The translations under genes were made by a program, and so were the position numbers. The notes under the pieces were generated by a model. It was not told the origin of the DNA, made no database searches, and was given only the letters and a program-made list of their open reading frames with translations. From positions 744,001 to 808,000 of the forward strand of contig FQLW01000006.1 in assembly GCA_900120415.1 (NCBI GenBank): 64,000 bases of DNA, given 5' to 3'. The first letter of the stretch is position 1. Each line of letters opens with the position of its first letter. Source of the stretch: Urmitella timonensis (lineage in GTDB: Bacteria > Actinomycetota > Actinomycetes > Actinomycetales > Actinomycetaceae). This document shows, piece by piece, positions 26,260-35,357 of the stretch.

Positions 26260-27786
26260 ATGACCGAGAAAAAATATGTAATGGCAATTGACCAGGGAAC
26301 AACCTCCTCACGTGCTATTCTTTTTGATCACAGCGGACAAATCGTGTCGGTAGGACAAAAAGAACACGAACAGATTTTCCCGAAGGCCGGTTGGGTTGAG
26401 CACAATCCCATTGAGATCTGGGATAATATTCGCTCCTGCGTAGCTGATGCACTACAAAAAGCCCAGGTAAACCGACATGAAATTGCCGCAGTCGGGATTA
26501 CTAACCAGCGGGAAACCGTAGTGGTTTGGGACAAGAACACTGGGGAACCGGTATATAACGCGATTGTTTGGCAGGATACCCGCACCTCGCAGATTATTCG
26601 GGAACTCGCCGGCGAGGAGGGAATGTCAAAGTACCGGGATATTTGCGGGCTTGACCTATCTACCTATTATTCAGGTCCGGAAATCAAGTGGATTTTGGAT
26701 AATGTCGAGGGCGCACGCGAGAAGGCAGAAGCCGGCGACCTGCTGTTCGGTAACACCGACTGCTGGGTACTGTGGAATATGACTGGCGGCGTGAACGGCG
26801 GGGTGCACAAGACCGATGTCACCAACGCTTCCCGTACCATGCTGATGGATATTCGCACCCTCCAGTGGCGCGAAGATATCTGTAAAGACTTTGGGATTCC
26901 CATGTCGATGCTGCCTGAGATTTGCTCCTCTTCTGAGGTCTACGGTTATGGACGTAAGAACGGCTTGCTGATTGACACCCCGATTTCGGGTATTTTGGGT
27001 GACCAGCAGGCTGCTACTTTCGGTCAGGCCTGTTTTGAGAAAGGCATGGCAAAGAACACCTACGGTACCGGTTGCTTCGTGTTGATGAATACTGGTGAAG
27101 AACCGGTATTTTCTGAAAATGGTTTGCTAACTACCGTGGCTTACAAGATTGGTGATAACAAGCCAGTTTACGCTCTAGAGGGTTCGATTGCGGTTGCTGG
27201 CTCGCTGGTACAGTGGCTACGCGACAACCTGGGAATGATCAAGAGCTCGGATGAGATTGAGAAGCTGGCCAGCACAGTTGATGATAACGGTGGCGTCTAC
27301 TTTGTGCCCGCATTCTCTGGTTTGTTCGCCCCCTATTGGAAGGATGATGCCCGGGGTGCGATTGTGGGTCTAACTCGTTACAACAACAAGGGACACATTG
27401 CGCGCGCGGTACAGGAAGCAACTCCTTATCAGACCCGTGAAGTATTTGACGCGATGGTGGCAGACTCGGGCGTGGAGCTCAAGGAGCTGCGGGTAGATGG
27501 TGGCATGACCAAGGACGAAATGGTTATGCAGTTCCAGGCCGACCAATTGGGCGTGCCGCTGGTTCGTCCTCAGGTACTAGAAACTACTGCCTTGGGCGCA
27601 GCTTATGCTGCCGGTATCGCCGTAGGATTCTGGGACGGTGAACAGGACGTGATTGATAACTGGGCAGAGGGCAAACGCTGGGAGCCGGGTAAAGATCGCG
27701 AAGAGTACGACCGTAACTACCGCTTGTGGAAGAAAGCGGTTACCCGCACCTTCGAGTGGGTAGATACCGACGTAGAGAACGCCTAG
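26260..27786 (+). CDS. glpK: Glycerol kinase
   Basis: A 508-residue FGGY-family kinase of normal length. It has the N-terminal phosphate loop [20 protein letters not shown], the substrate-binding QRE and the GNTDCW region, GILGDQQAA and the C-terminal [12 protein letters not shown]. It phosphorylates glycerol with ATP to glycerol-3-phosphate in the cytoplasm. It is co-transcribed with glpF. No glycerol-3-phosphate dehydrogenase is in the window. The operon ends at a hairpin at 27874-27914. Confidence 0.97.
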   Translation: MTEKKYVMAIDQGTTSSRAILFDHSGQIVSVGQKEHEQIFPKAGWVEHNPIEIWDNIRSCVADALQKAQVNRHEIAAVGITNQRETVVVWDKNTGEPVYNAIVWQDTRTSQIIRELAGEEGMSKYRDICGLDLSTYYSGPEIKWILDNVEGAREKAEAGDLLFGNTDCWVLWNMTGGVNGGVHKTDVTNASRTMLMDIRTLQWREDICKDFGIPMSMLPEICSSSEVYGYGRKNGLLIDTPISGILGDQQAATFGQACFEKGMAKNTYGTGCFVLMNTGEEPVFSENGLLTTVAYKIGDNKPVYALEGSIAVAGSLVQWLRDNLGMIKSSDEIEKLASTVDDNGGVYFVPAFSGLFAPYWKDDARGAIVGLTRYNNKGHIARAVQEATPYQTREVFDAMVADSGVELKELRVDGGMTKDEMVMQFQADQLGVPLVRPQVLETTALGAAYAAGIAVGFWDGEQDVIDNWAEGKRWEPGKDREEYDRNYRLWKKAVTRTFEWVDTDVENA

Positions 27787-27873
27787 TCGTCAAGGCGTTT
27801 TGGTCACGTACGAAAATACTTATTGCGTGGCATATCGGGGTAATACCTGCAATAACTAAATTGTGAAACCTCC

Positions 27874-27914
27874 AATGCGGGTTCGGGAAACAAAAGGTTT
27901 TCCGAACCCGCATT
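27874..27914 (+). terminator. Terminator hairpin downstream of glpK
   Basis: AATGCGGGTTCGG (27874-27886) pairs with CCGAACCCGCATT (27902-27914), extended by GAAA/TTTT, followed by TTCAATGTTCTGG. The rest of the 237-bp gap to 28024 shows nothing else clear. Confidence 0.75.
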
Positions 27915-28023
27915 TTCAATGTTCTGGGGCTAATGCCCATGTTTTGTTACCAGGCTTTCAAAGTAGCTATGGGTATTAAGCTATGAGAGTTTTTAGGGAT
28001 GTCAGTGATAGGGTTTCCGGTTT

Positions 28024-29385
28024 TTAACGCACTTTGGCACGAATCATTGCCCCAGCTGGCAGCGGCAATGGACAGGGGAAGGAAAACTCGTGTGCGGGAT
28101 GATTGATTTCTGGTACTTCATGTCCAAATTCATCTCGTAAATCATGGTCAGGGATTTGGTATTCAATTGGCCCCGCACCAGGAATTAAGAACTCGATAGG
28201 CATTAAGGGGGTTATTTTATTTTTCGCTAACATATAGACTCGTCCTTCATCTGCCCGGTGTTCGCGAACGCTGCCTAACCAACGCCACTCGTTTATATAT
28301 CCCCCTTTGGTAATGGATTCACTGGCCGGGTTCTCGGGATAATAAAAACCGGTTGAGTATTCACGATGGGTAACTTTATATGGCTCTTGGCCAATCCAAT
28401 CTGGCAGCACTACCTTATCAGCTGGTTCTTCACCGGGGATAAAGGGTTTAAGTTCTTGCCCTTGTGCATTTTGAAAACCGCGTTGCAGCATATATTCATT
28501 AACCGCACATTTATAGGCGTTCGCCATAGCGGCCACATAGTAGGCGCTTTTAGCACGTCCTTCTATTTTTAGGCTGGTAACCCCGGCATCTATCACGTCT
28601 GCTACGTGTTCAACCATATTCATATCTTGCGAGTTGAATAGGAATGTTCCTTGATCGGTTATTTCAACCGGAATTAGGTTCCCGGATTTTTTCTCTTCCA
28701 CCACGTGGTATTTATAGCGACATGCTTGCACGCAATCCCCGTGGTTAGCGTCCCTCCCGGTGGTGTGTTGAGAAATCAGACAGCGCCCAGAAAACGCCAT
28801 ACACATTGAGCCGTGTACAAATGCTTCAATCTCAAGTTCAGAGGAAACATGAGCACGCAGCATACAGATTGCCGCTAAATCTAGTTCGCGTGCCAGGACC
28901 ACCCGGCTAGCCCCCAGGGCAGCTAAAGCTTCAGCTGCCTGATAGTTGGTTACTCCTGCCTGAGTGGAGATATGAATATCCGTATCGGGAGCGACCCGGC
29001 GCGCTGCCATTAAAACCCCGATATCGGTAACTATGAGGGCGTCTACCCCAATCTCGCCTAGCTGTCCCATATATTCGTTCATGGCCACAACTTCGTCACT
29101 GTCCGGCAAGATATTGCAGGTTACGTAAACCCGCGCCCCTCGCTGGTGAGCATAGGTAGTCGCGTCCTCGAAATCTTCGAGACTGAAATTGCGGGGAGCC
29201 GCGCGCATCCCGAAAGCTTTCCCGCCGCAATAAACCGCGTCTGCCCCGAAATCGATAGCAGTTTTTAGGGTAGCCAGATTACCGGCTGGTGCCAGTACCT
29301 CGGGGTTTGAGCGACGTAGGATTTGCGGAAAATCTGCGTGATTATCAATGTTCACCTGATAAGGATACGAGAGATAGGGCAGCAA
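28024..29385 (-). CDS. Peptidase U32 family protein (TrhP/YegQ-like, probable tRNA hydroxylation factor)
   Basis: A 453-residue protein with the U32 signature in the middle: EAFVHGSMCMAFSGRCLIS, then RDANHGDCVQACRYKY, including the Cys residues that could hold a cluster. The N-terminal barrel starts PEVLAPAGNLATLKTAIDFGADAVYCGG. Members of this subgroup (TrhP, YegQ) are known to be needed for 5-hydroxyuridine formation in tRNA, and older annotations as collagenase are poorly supported. The start is uncertain: TTG at 29385 or GTG ten codons later (29355), neither with a good ribosome site. It is divergent from the metal importer. Confidence 0.85.
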   Translation of the reverse strand: MLPYLSYPYQVNIDNHADFPQILRRSNPEVLAPAGNLATLKTAIDFGADAVYCGGKAFGMRAAPRNFSLEDFEDATTYAHQRGARVYVTCNILPDSDEVVAMNEYMGQLGEIGVDALIVTDIGVLMAARRVAPDTDIHISTQAGVTNYQAAEALAALGASRVVLARELDLAAICMLRAHVSSELEIEAFVHGSMCMAFSGRCLISQHTTGRDANHGDCVQACRYKYHVVEEKKSGNLIPVEITDQGTFLFNSQDMNMVEHVADVIDAGVTSLKIEGRAKSAYYVAAMANAYKCAVNEYMLQRGFQNAQGQELKPFIPGEEPADKVVLPDWIGQEPYKVTHREYSTGFYYPENPASESITKGGYINEWRWLGSVREHRADEGRVYMLAKNKITPLMPIEFLIPGAGPIEYQIPDHDLRDEFGHEVPEINHPAHEFSFPCPLPLPAGAMIRAKVR

Positions 29386-29400
29386 TATCCAGATTTGAAC

Positions 29401-29420
29401 TTAGGCACGCCTAACCCTAA
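29401..29420. promoter_or_regulatory. DtxR/IdeR/MntR-like operator
   Basis: TTAGGCACGCCTAA is a perfect 6+6 palindrome with a 2-bp spacer, extended by CCCTAA to resemble the 19-bp DtxR/IdeR consensus TTAGGTTAGCCTAACCTAA. It lies 45 nt before the metal-binding lipoprotein gene and just behind the start of the U32 gene, so it could control both. A related sequence precedes feoB (8284-8297). Confidence 0.65.
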
Positions 29421-29464
29421 GATATTTATTCGGTAGACCGAAATCGTAACAGAAACGAGGATAA

Positions 29465-30403
29465 ATGAAACTAAAATCAGTTCTCGCAAGCATTTGCGTA
29501 CTAACGTTAGCAACCTCCCTAGGAGCGTGCAGTAAAGCCAGCAGCGCTGCCGATACCAACAAAACTGGGGAGAAACTCAAAATTGTGGCAACCACCGGTT
29601 ATCTAGCCGATGCCATAAAAAACATTGCCCCGGAAAGCCAAATCACCACTCTGGTAGCTCCCGGCGGAGACCCCCATACTCAGGAACTAACCACCAAAGA
29701 TACTGAAAAAATCCAACAAGCTGACCTGGTTGTTTGGACCAGTCACGATATGGAACACAAGATGATGAAACAGTTTGACGGACTAGGAGATAAGTCCTTA
29801 CCCGCCGCTGAATCCATACCGAAAAAAATGTTGCTCGACTGGGAAGAGGACGGCAAAATTGAAGGTCATGACCCGCACGTATGGAACGACCCTATTGCCT
29901 GGCAGTATGCGGTTAGTGCCACAGCTGAAAAAATTGCCAAAATAGATAAACCAAACGCGGAAAAATACCTTAAGAACGGCAAAGAATACAACGCAAAAAT
30001 CCAGGCAATGCACGAGAAAGCAAAAGTACAATTCGAGAAGATAAGCGCTGATCGTCGCACTCTAGTAACTGGTCACGACGCATTTAACTACCTGGGTCGA
30101 ACCTATGGACTAGACATAATGGCTACCGATATGGTTTCTTCTGAATCAGAAATCTCTGCCGTACAGCTCGAAGAGCTAGCGAGTAAAATCGCCAAAAAGA
30201 AAGTTCCAGTAATCTTCTATGACAATCTAAAAAGCCCCGAAGTCGTAAAACATTTGAAAGAAATTGTGAAATCTAAAGGATGGGATGTAAAGCTCTCCGA
30301 TACTGAACTTTACGCTGACACCCTGGGCGAGAAATCTCCAACCGATACTTATCTAGGAGCATTCGAGCACAACGTTTCTGCGATTGTAAAAGCACTATCG
30401 TAG
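29465..30403 (+). CDS. Metal ABC transporter substrate-binding lipoprotein (Mn/Fe/Zn, cluster A-I)
   Basis: A 312-residue lipoprotein with a signal peptide and lipobox LGAC (Cys22). Metal ligands expected in the family are visible: His in GGDPHTQEL, His in EGHDPHVWNDP, Glu in SSESEISAVQ and Asp in SPTDTYLGAFEHN. There is no long His-rich loop as in ZnuA, which favours manganese or iron over zinc; this is inference. It heads an operon with an ATPase and two permeases. The DtxR-like box in its promoter also suggests Mn or Fe. A stable hairpin follows the stop codon. Confidence 0.9.
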   Translation: MKLKSVLASICVLTLATSLGACSKASSAADTNKTGEKLKIVATTGYLADAIKNIAPESQITTLVAPGGDPHTQELTTKDTEKIQQADLVVWTSHDMEHKMMKQFDGLGDKSLPAAESIPKKMLLDWEEDGKIEGHDPHVWNDPIAWQYAVSATAEKIAKIDKPNAEKYLKNGKEYNAKIQAMHEKAKVQFEKISADRRTLVTGHDAFNYLGRTYGLDIMATDMVSSESEISAVQLEELASKIAKKKVPVIFYDNLKSPEVVKHLKEIVKSKGWDVKLSDTELYADTLGEKSPTDTYLGAFEHNVSAIVKALS

Positions 30404-30422
30404 CCAAAGCCCAGATATTACC

Positions 30423-30468
30423 GGCGGGCGCTAGGAATTACTTACTGTCTCCGCTCCTAGCGCCCGCC
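30423..30468 (+). terminator. Hairpin between metal-binding protein and ATPase genes
   Basis: A perfect 14-bp stem GGCGGGCGCTAGGA / TCCTAGCGCCCGCC (30423-30436 and 30455-30468) with an 18-nt loop and no T tract. It probably reduces expression of the downstream genes relative to the binding protein. Confidence 0.55.
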
Positions 30469-30576
30469 TTGCGACCCCTATATGCCAATACCGCCAGATA
30501 CGCCGGCTTACTGCCTCGAATCTAGCGCCTAATTTGTTCTAAAACCTGACCTGAGTCCACAGGAGTGTCAAATCAT

Positions 30577-31299
30577 ATGCTTCCTTGCGTAGTAAATAAC
30601 ATCAGTGCCGCCTATCGTGACCGTCTTGCCGTTAATCAGGTAAGTTTTAGCGTGTCACCTGGTGAAATCATGGCCATTCTGGGGGCGAATGGAGCCGGGA
30701 AATCCACTCTTATTAAGGCAATGCTAGAGCTAATTCCCCGCAGAAGTGGGCAGGTGCATTACTTTGGCAAAGAGCTCAGCAAAAGCCGTAAAAAAATCGC
30801 ATACATGCCCCAATCAGCCTCCATCGATTGGGATTTTCCAGCTCGGGTTAAAGACGTAGTGTTAATGGGAACCTACGCAAAGCTAGGATGGTTGCGTCGT
30901 CCTAGAGCAAGTGAGCATCAGGCAGCGCTTCGCGCAATGCAACAGCTAGATATCGCTGACTTAGCTAATCGTCAGATTTCAGAGCTGTCCGGAGGACAAA
31001 AGCAACGCACCTTCGTAGCGCGTGCTATCGCCGCAAACGCGCAGTTACTAGTACTGGACGAACCGTTTGCCGGCGTTGATATGAAGACAGAAAAAACGAT
31101 TTTAAAGGTATTACAATCTCTGGCTGAATCTGGAAAAACCATCATTTTGGTACACCACGATTTAGCAACAGTTCGCAGTTTTTGTTCCAGCGTATTACTA
31201 CTACGCGAGGGAGAACTCGTAGCTACCGGATCGTTAGAACAGGCTTTTACCTCTGAAAACATAGCTTATGCTTATGGGATTGAGGGAGTAACCTCATGA
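30577..31299 (+). CDS. Metal ABC transporter ATP-binding protein
   Basis: 240 residues from ATG 30577. AGGAG lies 11 nt upstream; the GTG at 30565 overlaps that site and is less likely. Walker A is GANGAGKST, the signature LSGGQKQR, Walker B LLVLDEPFAGVD and the H-loop VHHD, all intact. It energises the importer formed with the two following permeases. Its stop overlaps the next start by 4 nt (ATGA). Confidence 0.93.
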   Translation: MLPCVVNNISAAYRDRLAVNQVSFSVSPGEIMAILGANGAGKSTLIKAMLELIPRRSGQVHYFGKELSKSRKKIAYMPQSASIDWDFPARVKDVVLMGTYAKLGWLRRPRASEHQAALRAMQQLDIADLANRQISELSGGQKQRTFVARAIAANAQLLVLDEPFAGVDMKTEKTILKVLQSLAESGKTIILVHHDLATVRSFCSSVLLLREGELVATGSLEQAFTSENIAYAYGIEGVTS

Positions 31300-32252
31300 G
31301 TCTTTCCGCTGACGTTCTAACTTTCAAACTGTCTTTTTCTCTCATTTCGTTCAGTGATTTTTGGGGAACCTACAGTTTCCGCGTAATGACATTCGGAGCT
31401 GTATTGGTGGGTTTTTTTGCGGGAGCATTAGGGTCTCTTCTCTATGTACGCCGACGATCGCTAGTTTCAGACGTTATTGGTCATAGCTCTATCGCCGGTA
31501 TTGTTGGCGCATTCGTGATTGCTTCCCTGCTGGGAGCTGATGGAAACTCAATTCTTATTTTGACGATTGGGGCGACAGTTTCTGGTCTATTAGCGGTAGC
31601 TACCACCAACCTGATTAGCGATAATTCAAAAGTTGGAGTGGAAGCAGCTATGGCTATCTCCTTAGCTATTTATTATGGCGGAGGCATGGTAGCGCTCCGT
31701 TTACTTTCATTTTCATCTTTCTTAGGTCGTTCAGGCATTGCGCAGTATTTGTTTGGAAATGCTGCCACTATGCGCCTGGTGGATGTATTTACTGTCGCTA
31801 TCTTGGGTTTACTCGCCATAGCGATAGTGATGCTGTTTTGGAAAGAAATCGCGCTTTTTAGTTTCGATGCGCCAGGGGCGGTGATTGCCGGTTTCTCCGG
31901 AAGGGTGTTGAACAGTATTATCACCGTTTGCACCACCGTGGGAATCGTAATCGGGGTGAAATCAGTAGGAGTGGTGCTGATGGTAGCTTTCGCAATTATC
32001 CCGGCAGCTAGTGCCCGCCAATGGACAGATGATTTGCGGGTTCTTTTTGCTGTTTCTGGCTTTATCGGCGCTTTAGGAGGCGCGCTTGGTTCTTATCTTG
32101 CAGTTTCAATTGGCAAAGTTCCGACTGGCCCGGTGATTGTCGTGATTTTATCGATTGTTCTCTTGATTTCTTTACTGTTTTCCCCGCGCCGTTCGGTTCT
32201 ACCGTGCCCCCGCGGATTCCTTAAATCTACTAACGGAAGGATTACGCAATGA
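31296..32252 (+). CDS. Metal ABC transporter permease (ABC-3 family), first
   Basis: A 318-residue membrane protein with about eight hydrophobic segments. Family-typical runs are SLLYVRRRSLVSDVIGHSSIAGIVGAF near residues 45-75 and VIGVKSVGVVLMVAFAIIPAASARQWTDDL near 220-250. It forms the channel with the next gene product. Start and stop overlap neighbours by 4 nt, so ATPase and both permeases are translationally coupled. The N-terminus has an extra 25 residues before the first conserved helix. Confidence 0.92.
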   Translation: MSLSADVLTFKLSFSLISFSDFWGTYSFRVMTFGAVLVGFFAGALGSLLYVRRRSLVSDVIGHSSIAGIVGAFVIASLLGADGNSILILTIGATVSGLLAVATTNLISDNSKVGVEAAMAISLAIYYGGGMVALRLLSFSSFLGRSGIAQYLFGNAATMRLVDVFTVAILGLLAIAIVMLFWKEIALFSFDAPGAVIAGFSGRVLNSIITVCTTVGIVIGVKSVGVVLMVAFAIIPAASARQWTDDLRVLFAVSGFIGALGGALGSYLAVSIGKVPTGPVIVVILSIVLLISLLFSPRRSVLPCPRGFLKSTNGRITQ

Positions 32253-33109
32253 ACTTTGTATTTGCAGCGTTACTGTTGGCGATTACCACTTCGCTAACCT
32301 GCGCACTTCCGGGTACTTTTTTGGTGCTGCGCCGCCAAGCTATGTTAGTGGACGCTATGAGCCATGCAGTTCTTCCCGGGATTGTGCTGGGGGCATTTTT
32401 ATCGGGGTCTACTTACTCTCCAATCATGGTGTTGTTGGCTGCCATTTTCGGGCTGATCGTGGTTCTGGGCGCAAACTTTTTGCAATCCACAGGTCGGCTG
32501 GCCGAGGACGCAAGTCAGGGCGTAGTTTTCCCGTTACTGTTTTCCGGGGGCGTAATTATGTTATCTACCACCCTAGCAGAAGTGCATATCTGTGAGGATA
32601 CGGTACTGACCGGTGACTTGAACCTGTTGGCGCTCGATACCGAGCGCCTGGTTATCGGGAATCTTGATTTTGGACCCCATGCCATGTGGATGTTACTAAT
32701 TGTTCTTTTATTAAACGCTTTATTTCTCGGGTTTACCTATAAAGTAATGCAATTAGGAACCTTTGATCGAGAATCTGCTAAGGTTATTGGTTTCCCAATT
32801 CGCCTGGTAGAGACACTTTTTATGGTTTTAGTGGCTTTGACTATCGTAGTTGCTTTTTCGACCGCTGGGGCTATCTTGGTAATCGCATTGCTGGTAACCC
32901 CGGCAGCAACTGCCATTTTATTGTCAAACTCCCTGTCACGGGTGATTGCATTGACAGTTTTAATATCGGTGGTTACCGCTACGATTGGTTTCTTTGTCGC
33001 TTGGCATTTCAATCTAGCAACTTCTGCAATGATGGCGTTTACCGATGGGGCGCTATTTTGCTTGGTTTTATTAGCTATCACTGTAAAAAGAAAGTGGGAG
33101 GCTCGATAA
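32249..33109 (+). CDS. Metal ABC transporter permease (ABC-3 family), second
   Basis: A 286-residue paralogue of the upstream permease: LPGTFLVLRRQAMLVDAMSHAVLPGIVLG and STAGAILVIALLVTPAATAILLSNSLSRV are the matching conserved segments. Two different permease genes suggest a heterodimeric channel, as in MtsBC- or SitCD-type systems. It overlaps the upstream gene by 4 nt. The stop codon lies inside a hairpin that ends the operon. Confidence 0.92.
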   Translation: MNFVFAALLLAITTSLTCALPGTFLVLRRQAMLVDAMSHAVLPGIVLGAFLSGSTYSPIMVLLAAIFGLIVVLGANFLQSTGRLAEDASQGVVFPLLFSGGVIMLSTTLAEVHICEDTVLTGDLNLLALDTERLVIGNLDFGPHAMWMLLIVLLLNALFLGFTYKVMQLGTFDRESAKVIGFPIRLVETLFMVLVALTIVVAFSTAGAILVIALLVTPAATAILLSNSLSRVIALTVLISVVTATIGFFVAWHFNLATSAMMAFTDGALFCLVLLAITVKRKWEAR

Positions 33110-33122
33110 TCGAGCCTCCCAC
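33094..33122. terminator. Hairpin at the end of the metal importer operon
   Basis: GTGGGAGGCTCGAT (33094-33107) and its exact complement (33109-33122) surround the TAA stop. No T tract follows on the plus strand. It also lies downstream of the convergent sugar permease gene and could serve both. Confidence 0.6.
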
Positions 33123-33168
33123 CCTGTCTAGATGAGCATCTGGCAGATGCTAAAAGGGACTAATCTGT

Positions 33169-34101
33169 TTATCCCTTCACCGCACCCGCTGCCAGACCGG
33201 ACTGCCAGTACTTTTGCAGTATCAGGAACAGTGCAATCAGCGGAATAATACCGAATAGCGATGCCATCATCATTTGTCCATAGGGCGGCGAGAAGTAGGA
33301 AGCCATACCGTATAGACCCAAGGTGATTGGTTTTAGCTCTTCGGAAGAAATCATTAGCTGCGGAAGCACGAAGTTATTCCATGTTGCTACGAAGATAAAC
33401 AGGAAAATCGTCACCATAGCGGGTGCTAACAGGCGCAATACCATCCCGAAGAAGATACGGAATTCTCCTGCCCCATCAATCCGGGCTGCTTCTAGCAGCT
33501 CGGTTGGTACCGAGGTTTGGGCATATACACGCCCTAGGAATACCCCGAATGGTGATACACAGCAGGGAACAATAATCGATGCCATCGTGTTATTCAGTCC
33601 CATATGCAAGAACATCACATACATAGGAACGGTCAGAATCGAAACCGGCATCAGCAGACCGGCCATGATGATTCCGGCAGTACCGTTCTTGAAGGGGAAT
33701 TTGAACTTCGCCAGCGCGTAGCCCGCCATGACACTTACCAAGGTTCCGATGGTGGCAGCAACAGCTGAGTAGAACAGGGAGTTACCAATCCAGCGCCAAA
33801 CCATATTCTTGGTCCAGCCGAGCAATCCGAAGTAGTTAGCCTTGGTGCTTTCCCAAACGGATCCAGAATCGTCATGCGGAGCGAACCAGAAACCGAACGA
33901 ACCGGAAATCTCGGCGTTAGTTTTGGTCGAAGCGATAATTACCCAGTAAATCGGGAAAATGAAATAGAACAAGACAATTATCATCACCAAAATGGTCAGG
34001 ATTTTTGCCCACATTGCCGGTTTCAAGGAACGTGATTGTAAGCCCTTGATAGAGGGGCGATACTCGACCCCACCGGGAGTAACAGCGGTTTTCTTAGTCA
34101 T
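33169..34101 (-). CDS. Sugar ABC transporter permease, MalG type (second importer)
   Basis: 310 residues from the ATG at 34101, preferred because AGGTGG lies 5 nt upstream; the GTG at 34110 has no such site. It contains the EAA motif ELLEAARIDGAGEFRIFFGMVLRLLAPA and ends SGLAAGAVKG as in the first importer. It is the distal gene of a minus-strand operon: binding protein, MalF-type permease, MalG-type permease. It overlaps the upstream gene end by 8 nt. The substrate may be an amino sugar given the nearby nagA, which is inference. Confidence 0.92.
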   Translation of the reverse strand: MTKKTAVTPGGVEYRPSIKGLQSRSLKPAMWAKILTILVMIIVLFYFIFPIYWVIIASTKTNAEISGSFGFWFAPHDDSGSVWESTKANYFGLLGWTKNMVWRWIGNSLFYSAVAATIGTLVSVMAGYALAKFKFPFKNGTAGIIMAGLLMPVSILTVPMYVMFLHMGLNNTMASIIVPCCVSPFGVFLGRVYAQTSVPTELLEAARIDGAGEFRIFFGMVLRLLAPAMVTIFLFIFVATWNNFVLPQLMISSEELKPITLGLYGMASYFSPPYGQMMMASLFGIIPLIALFLILQKYWQSGLAAGAVKG

Positions 34102-35101
34102 TACTACCACCTAGTTTCCGATCGGCTAAGAAATAAGCAACTGCCAAAATACCGGCTATTAGCGCCATAACGATTGCGATTGCAGACGCCGGCCCGTCCC
34201 CTGAGGGAGACATATAGCCCTTTGCGGTATTTAGCGCCATCATCATTGGTGTATAGGCTGGTCCCATCCACTTTTGACTGGTTTCCATCACCGCTGGCTC
34301 GTTGTAGAGCTGAATCGTTCCCACAATGGATAGCAGGATTGCCAGCAGGGCTGCCCCCCGCACCATCGGGATTTTAATCTTGGTAACAATCTGGAATCCG
34401 CTAGCACCATCAAGGCGAGCTGCCTCATATAAATCATGGGGGATAGCTTGCAAAGCTGCCAAGAAAATCAGCATATTGTAGCCGGTGAACGTCCAGGTCG
34501 TCATGTTTGCCATGGACAGCAAAATCATTTTCTTGCCAAAGAAGTTAATGGTTAGTTCTCCACCAAAAGCCTCTACCAGGGAGTTAAGCGGAGAAACTTC
34601 CGGGGTGTAAATACATAGCCAAATGATAGCGGCAACTACCCCCGGTACTGCGTAGGGCAAGAACCAACCTAAACGGAAAATAGTTACGTGCCGAACGATT
34701 AGGGAATCAATAAGCAATGCCAAGGCAAGAGCAGAAATAATCATTACTGGTACTTGCACGATGGTGTACAGGATTACCCGACCGATTCCCGTCCAGAAAG
34801 CTCCGGAAAAAATAACATATTGATAATTCTCGAAGCCGACGAATACGTTATGAGATTCACCCCCACCGAATGCACCGCCACCTTGCGTTTTAACTTGGAA
34901 AAAACTTGAATAAACCGATATGCAAATCGGCAAAATGAAAATTAGCAGGAAAAGAATCGTAAACGGAGCCATAAATGCCCAGCCCGTAAGCGCTTCCTTT
35001 CTTGCTCGAGGCGTCTTTCGCTCCTTTGAGACCCCCGCCCCAGGTGGGAGCGCATCAGCGTCACCTGCTGGTTTACGCTTTTCTACTTTAGTAGCACTCA
35101 T
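34094..35101 (-). CDS. Sugar ABC transporter permease, MalF type (second importer)
   Basis: 335 residues. About 35 charged cytoplasmic residues precede the first membrane helix (WAFMAPFTILFLLIFILPICISVYSSF). The EAA motif is PHDLYEAARLDGASGFQIVTKIKIPMVRG. It pairs with the MalG-type permease, with which it overlaps by 8 nt. It lies about 255 nt after the binding protein gene, separated by a strong hairpin at 35264-35302. No ATPase gene accompanies it, so it should share an ATPase encoded elsewhere. Confidence 0.92.
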   Translation of the reverse strand: MSATKVEKRKPAGDADALPPGAGVSKERKTPRARKEALTGWAFMAPFTILFLLIFILPICISVYSSFFQVKTQGGGAFGGGESHNVFVGFENYQYVIFSGAFWTGIGRVILYTIVQVPVMIISALALALLIDSLIVRHVTIFRLGWFLPYAVPGVVAAIIWLCIYTPEVSPLNSLVEAFGGELTINFFGKKMILLSMANMTTWTFTGYNMLIFLAALQAIPHDLYEAARLDGASGFQIVTKIKIPMVRGAALLAILLSIVGTIQLYNEPAVMETSQKWMGPAYTPMMMALNTAKGYMSPSGDGPASAIAIVMALIAGILAVAYFLADRKLGGSND

Positions 35102-35263
35102 GGTTAAATCCCCACGTATCTGTATTAAAGATTATTGGTATGCACCACAGAATGGATGTGTCTATTTTATTTCATTCAATAGCTTGGGATATACGGTTAC
35201 GGCTCGAAATTCGTAAAAATAAACCGAAAATATAGCAACCAAAGGTATATCAGATATAGAAAT

Positions 35264-35302
35264 GGAGGCACCTACCAACTTTGCGGGATGGTAGGTGCCT
35301 CC
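35264..35302 (-). terminator. Hairpin between binding protein and permease genes of the second importer
   Basis: A perfect 14-bp stem GGAGGCACCTACCA / TGGTAGGTGCCTCC (35264-35277 and 35289-35302), followed on the minus strand by ATTTCTATATC. It is a likely partial terminator. The remaining spacer to 35101 is AT-rich without recognisable features. Confidence 0.7.
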
Positions 35303-35357
35303 CAGATGCTTTCGGATACATCCTGTATCGAAAACATCAACTAAGACTCAAGCCCAG

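Noticed and set aside
28024-29385. Collagenase or secreted protease function for the U32 protein
   Set aside because: There is no signal peptide. The sequence has the Cys-containing signature of the tRNA-modification subgroup, so the protease name would mislead.
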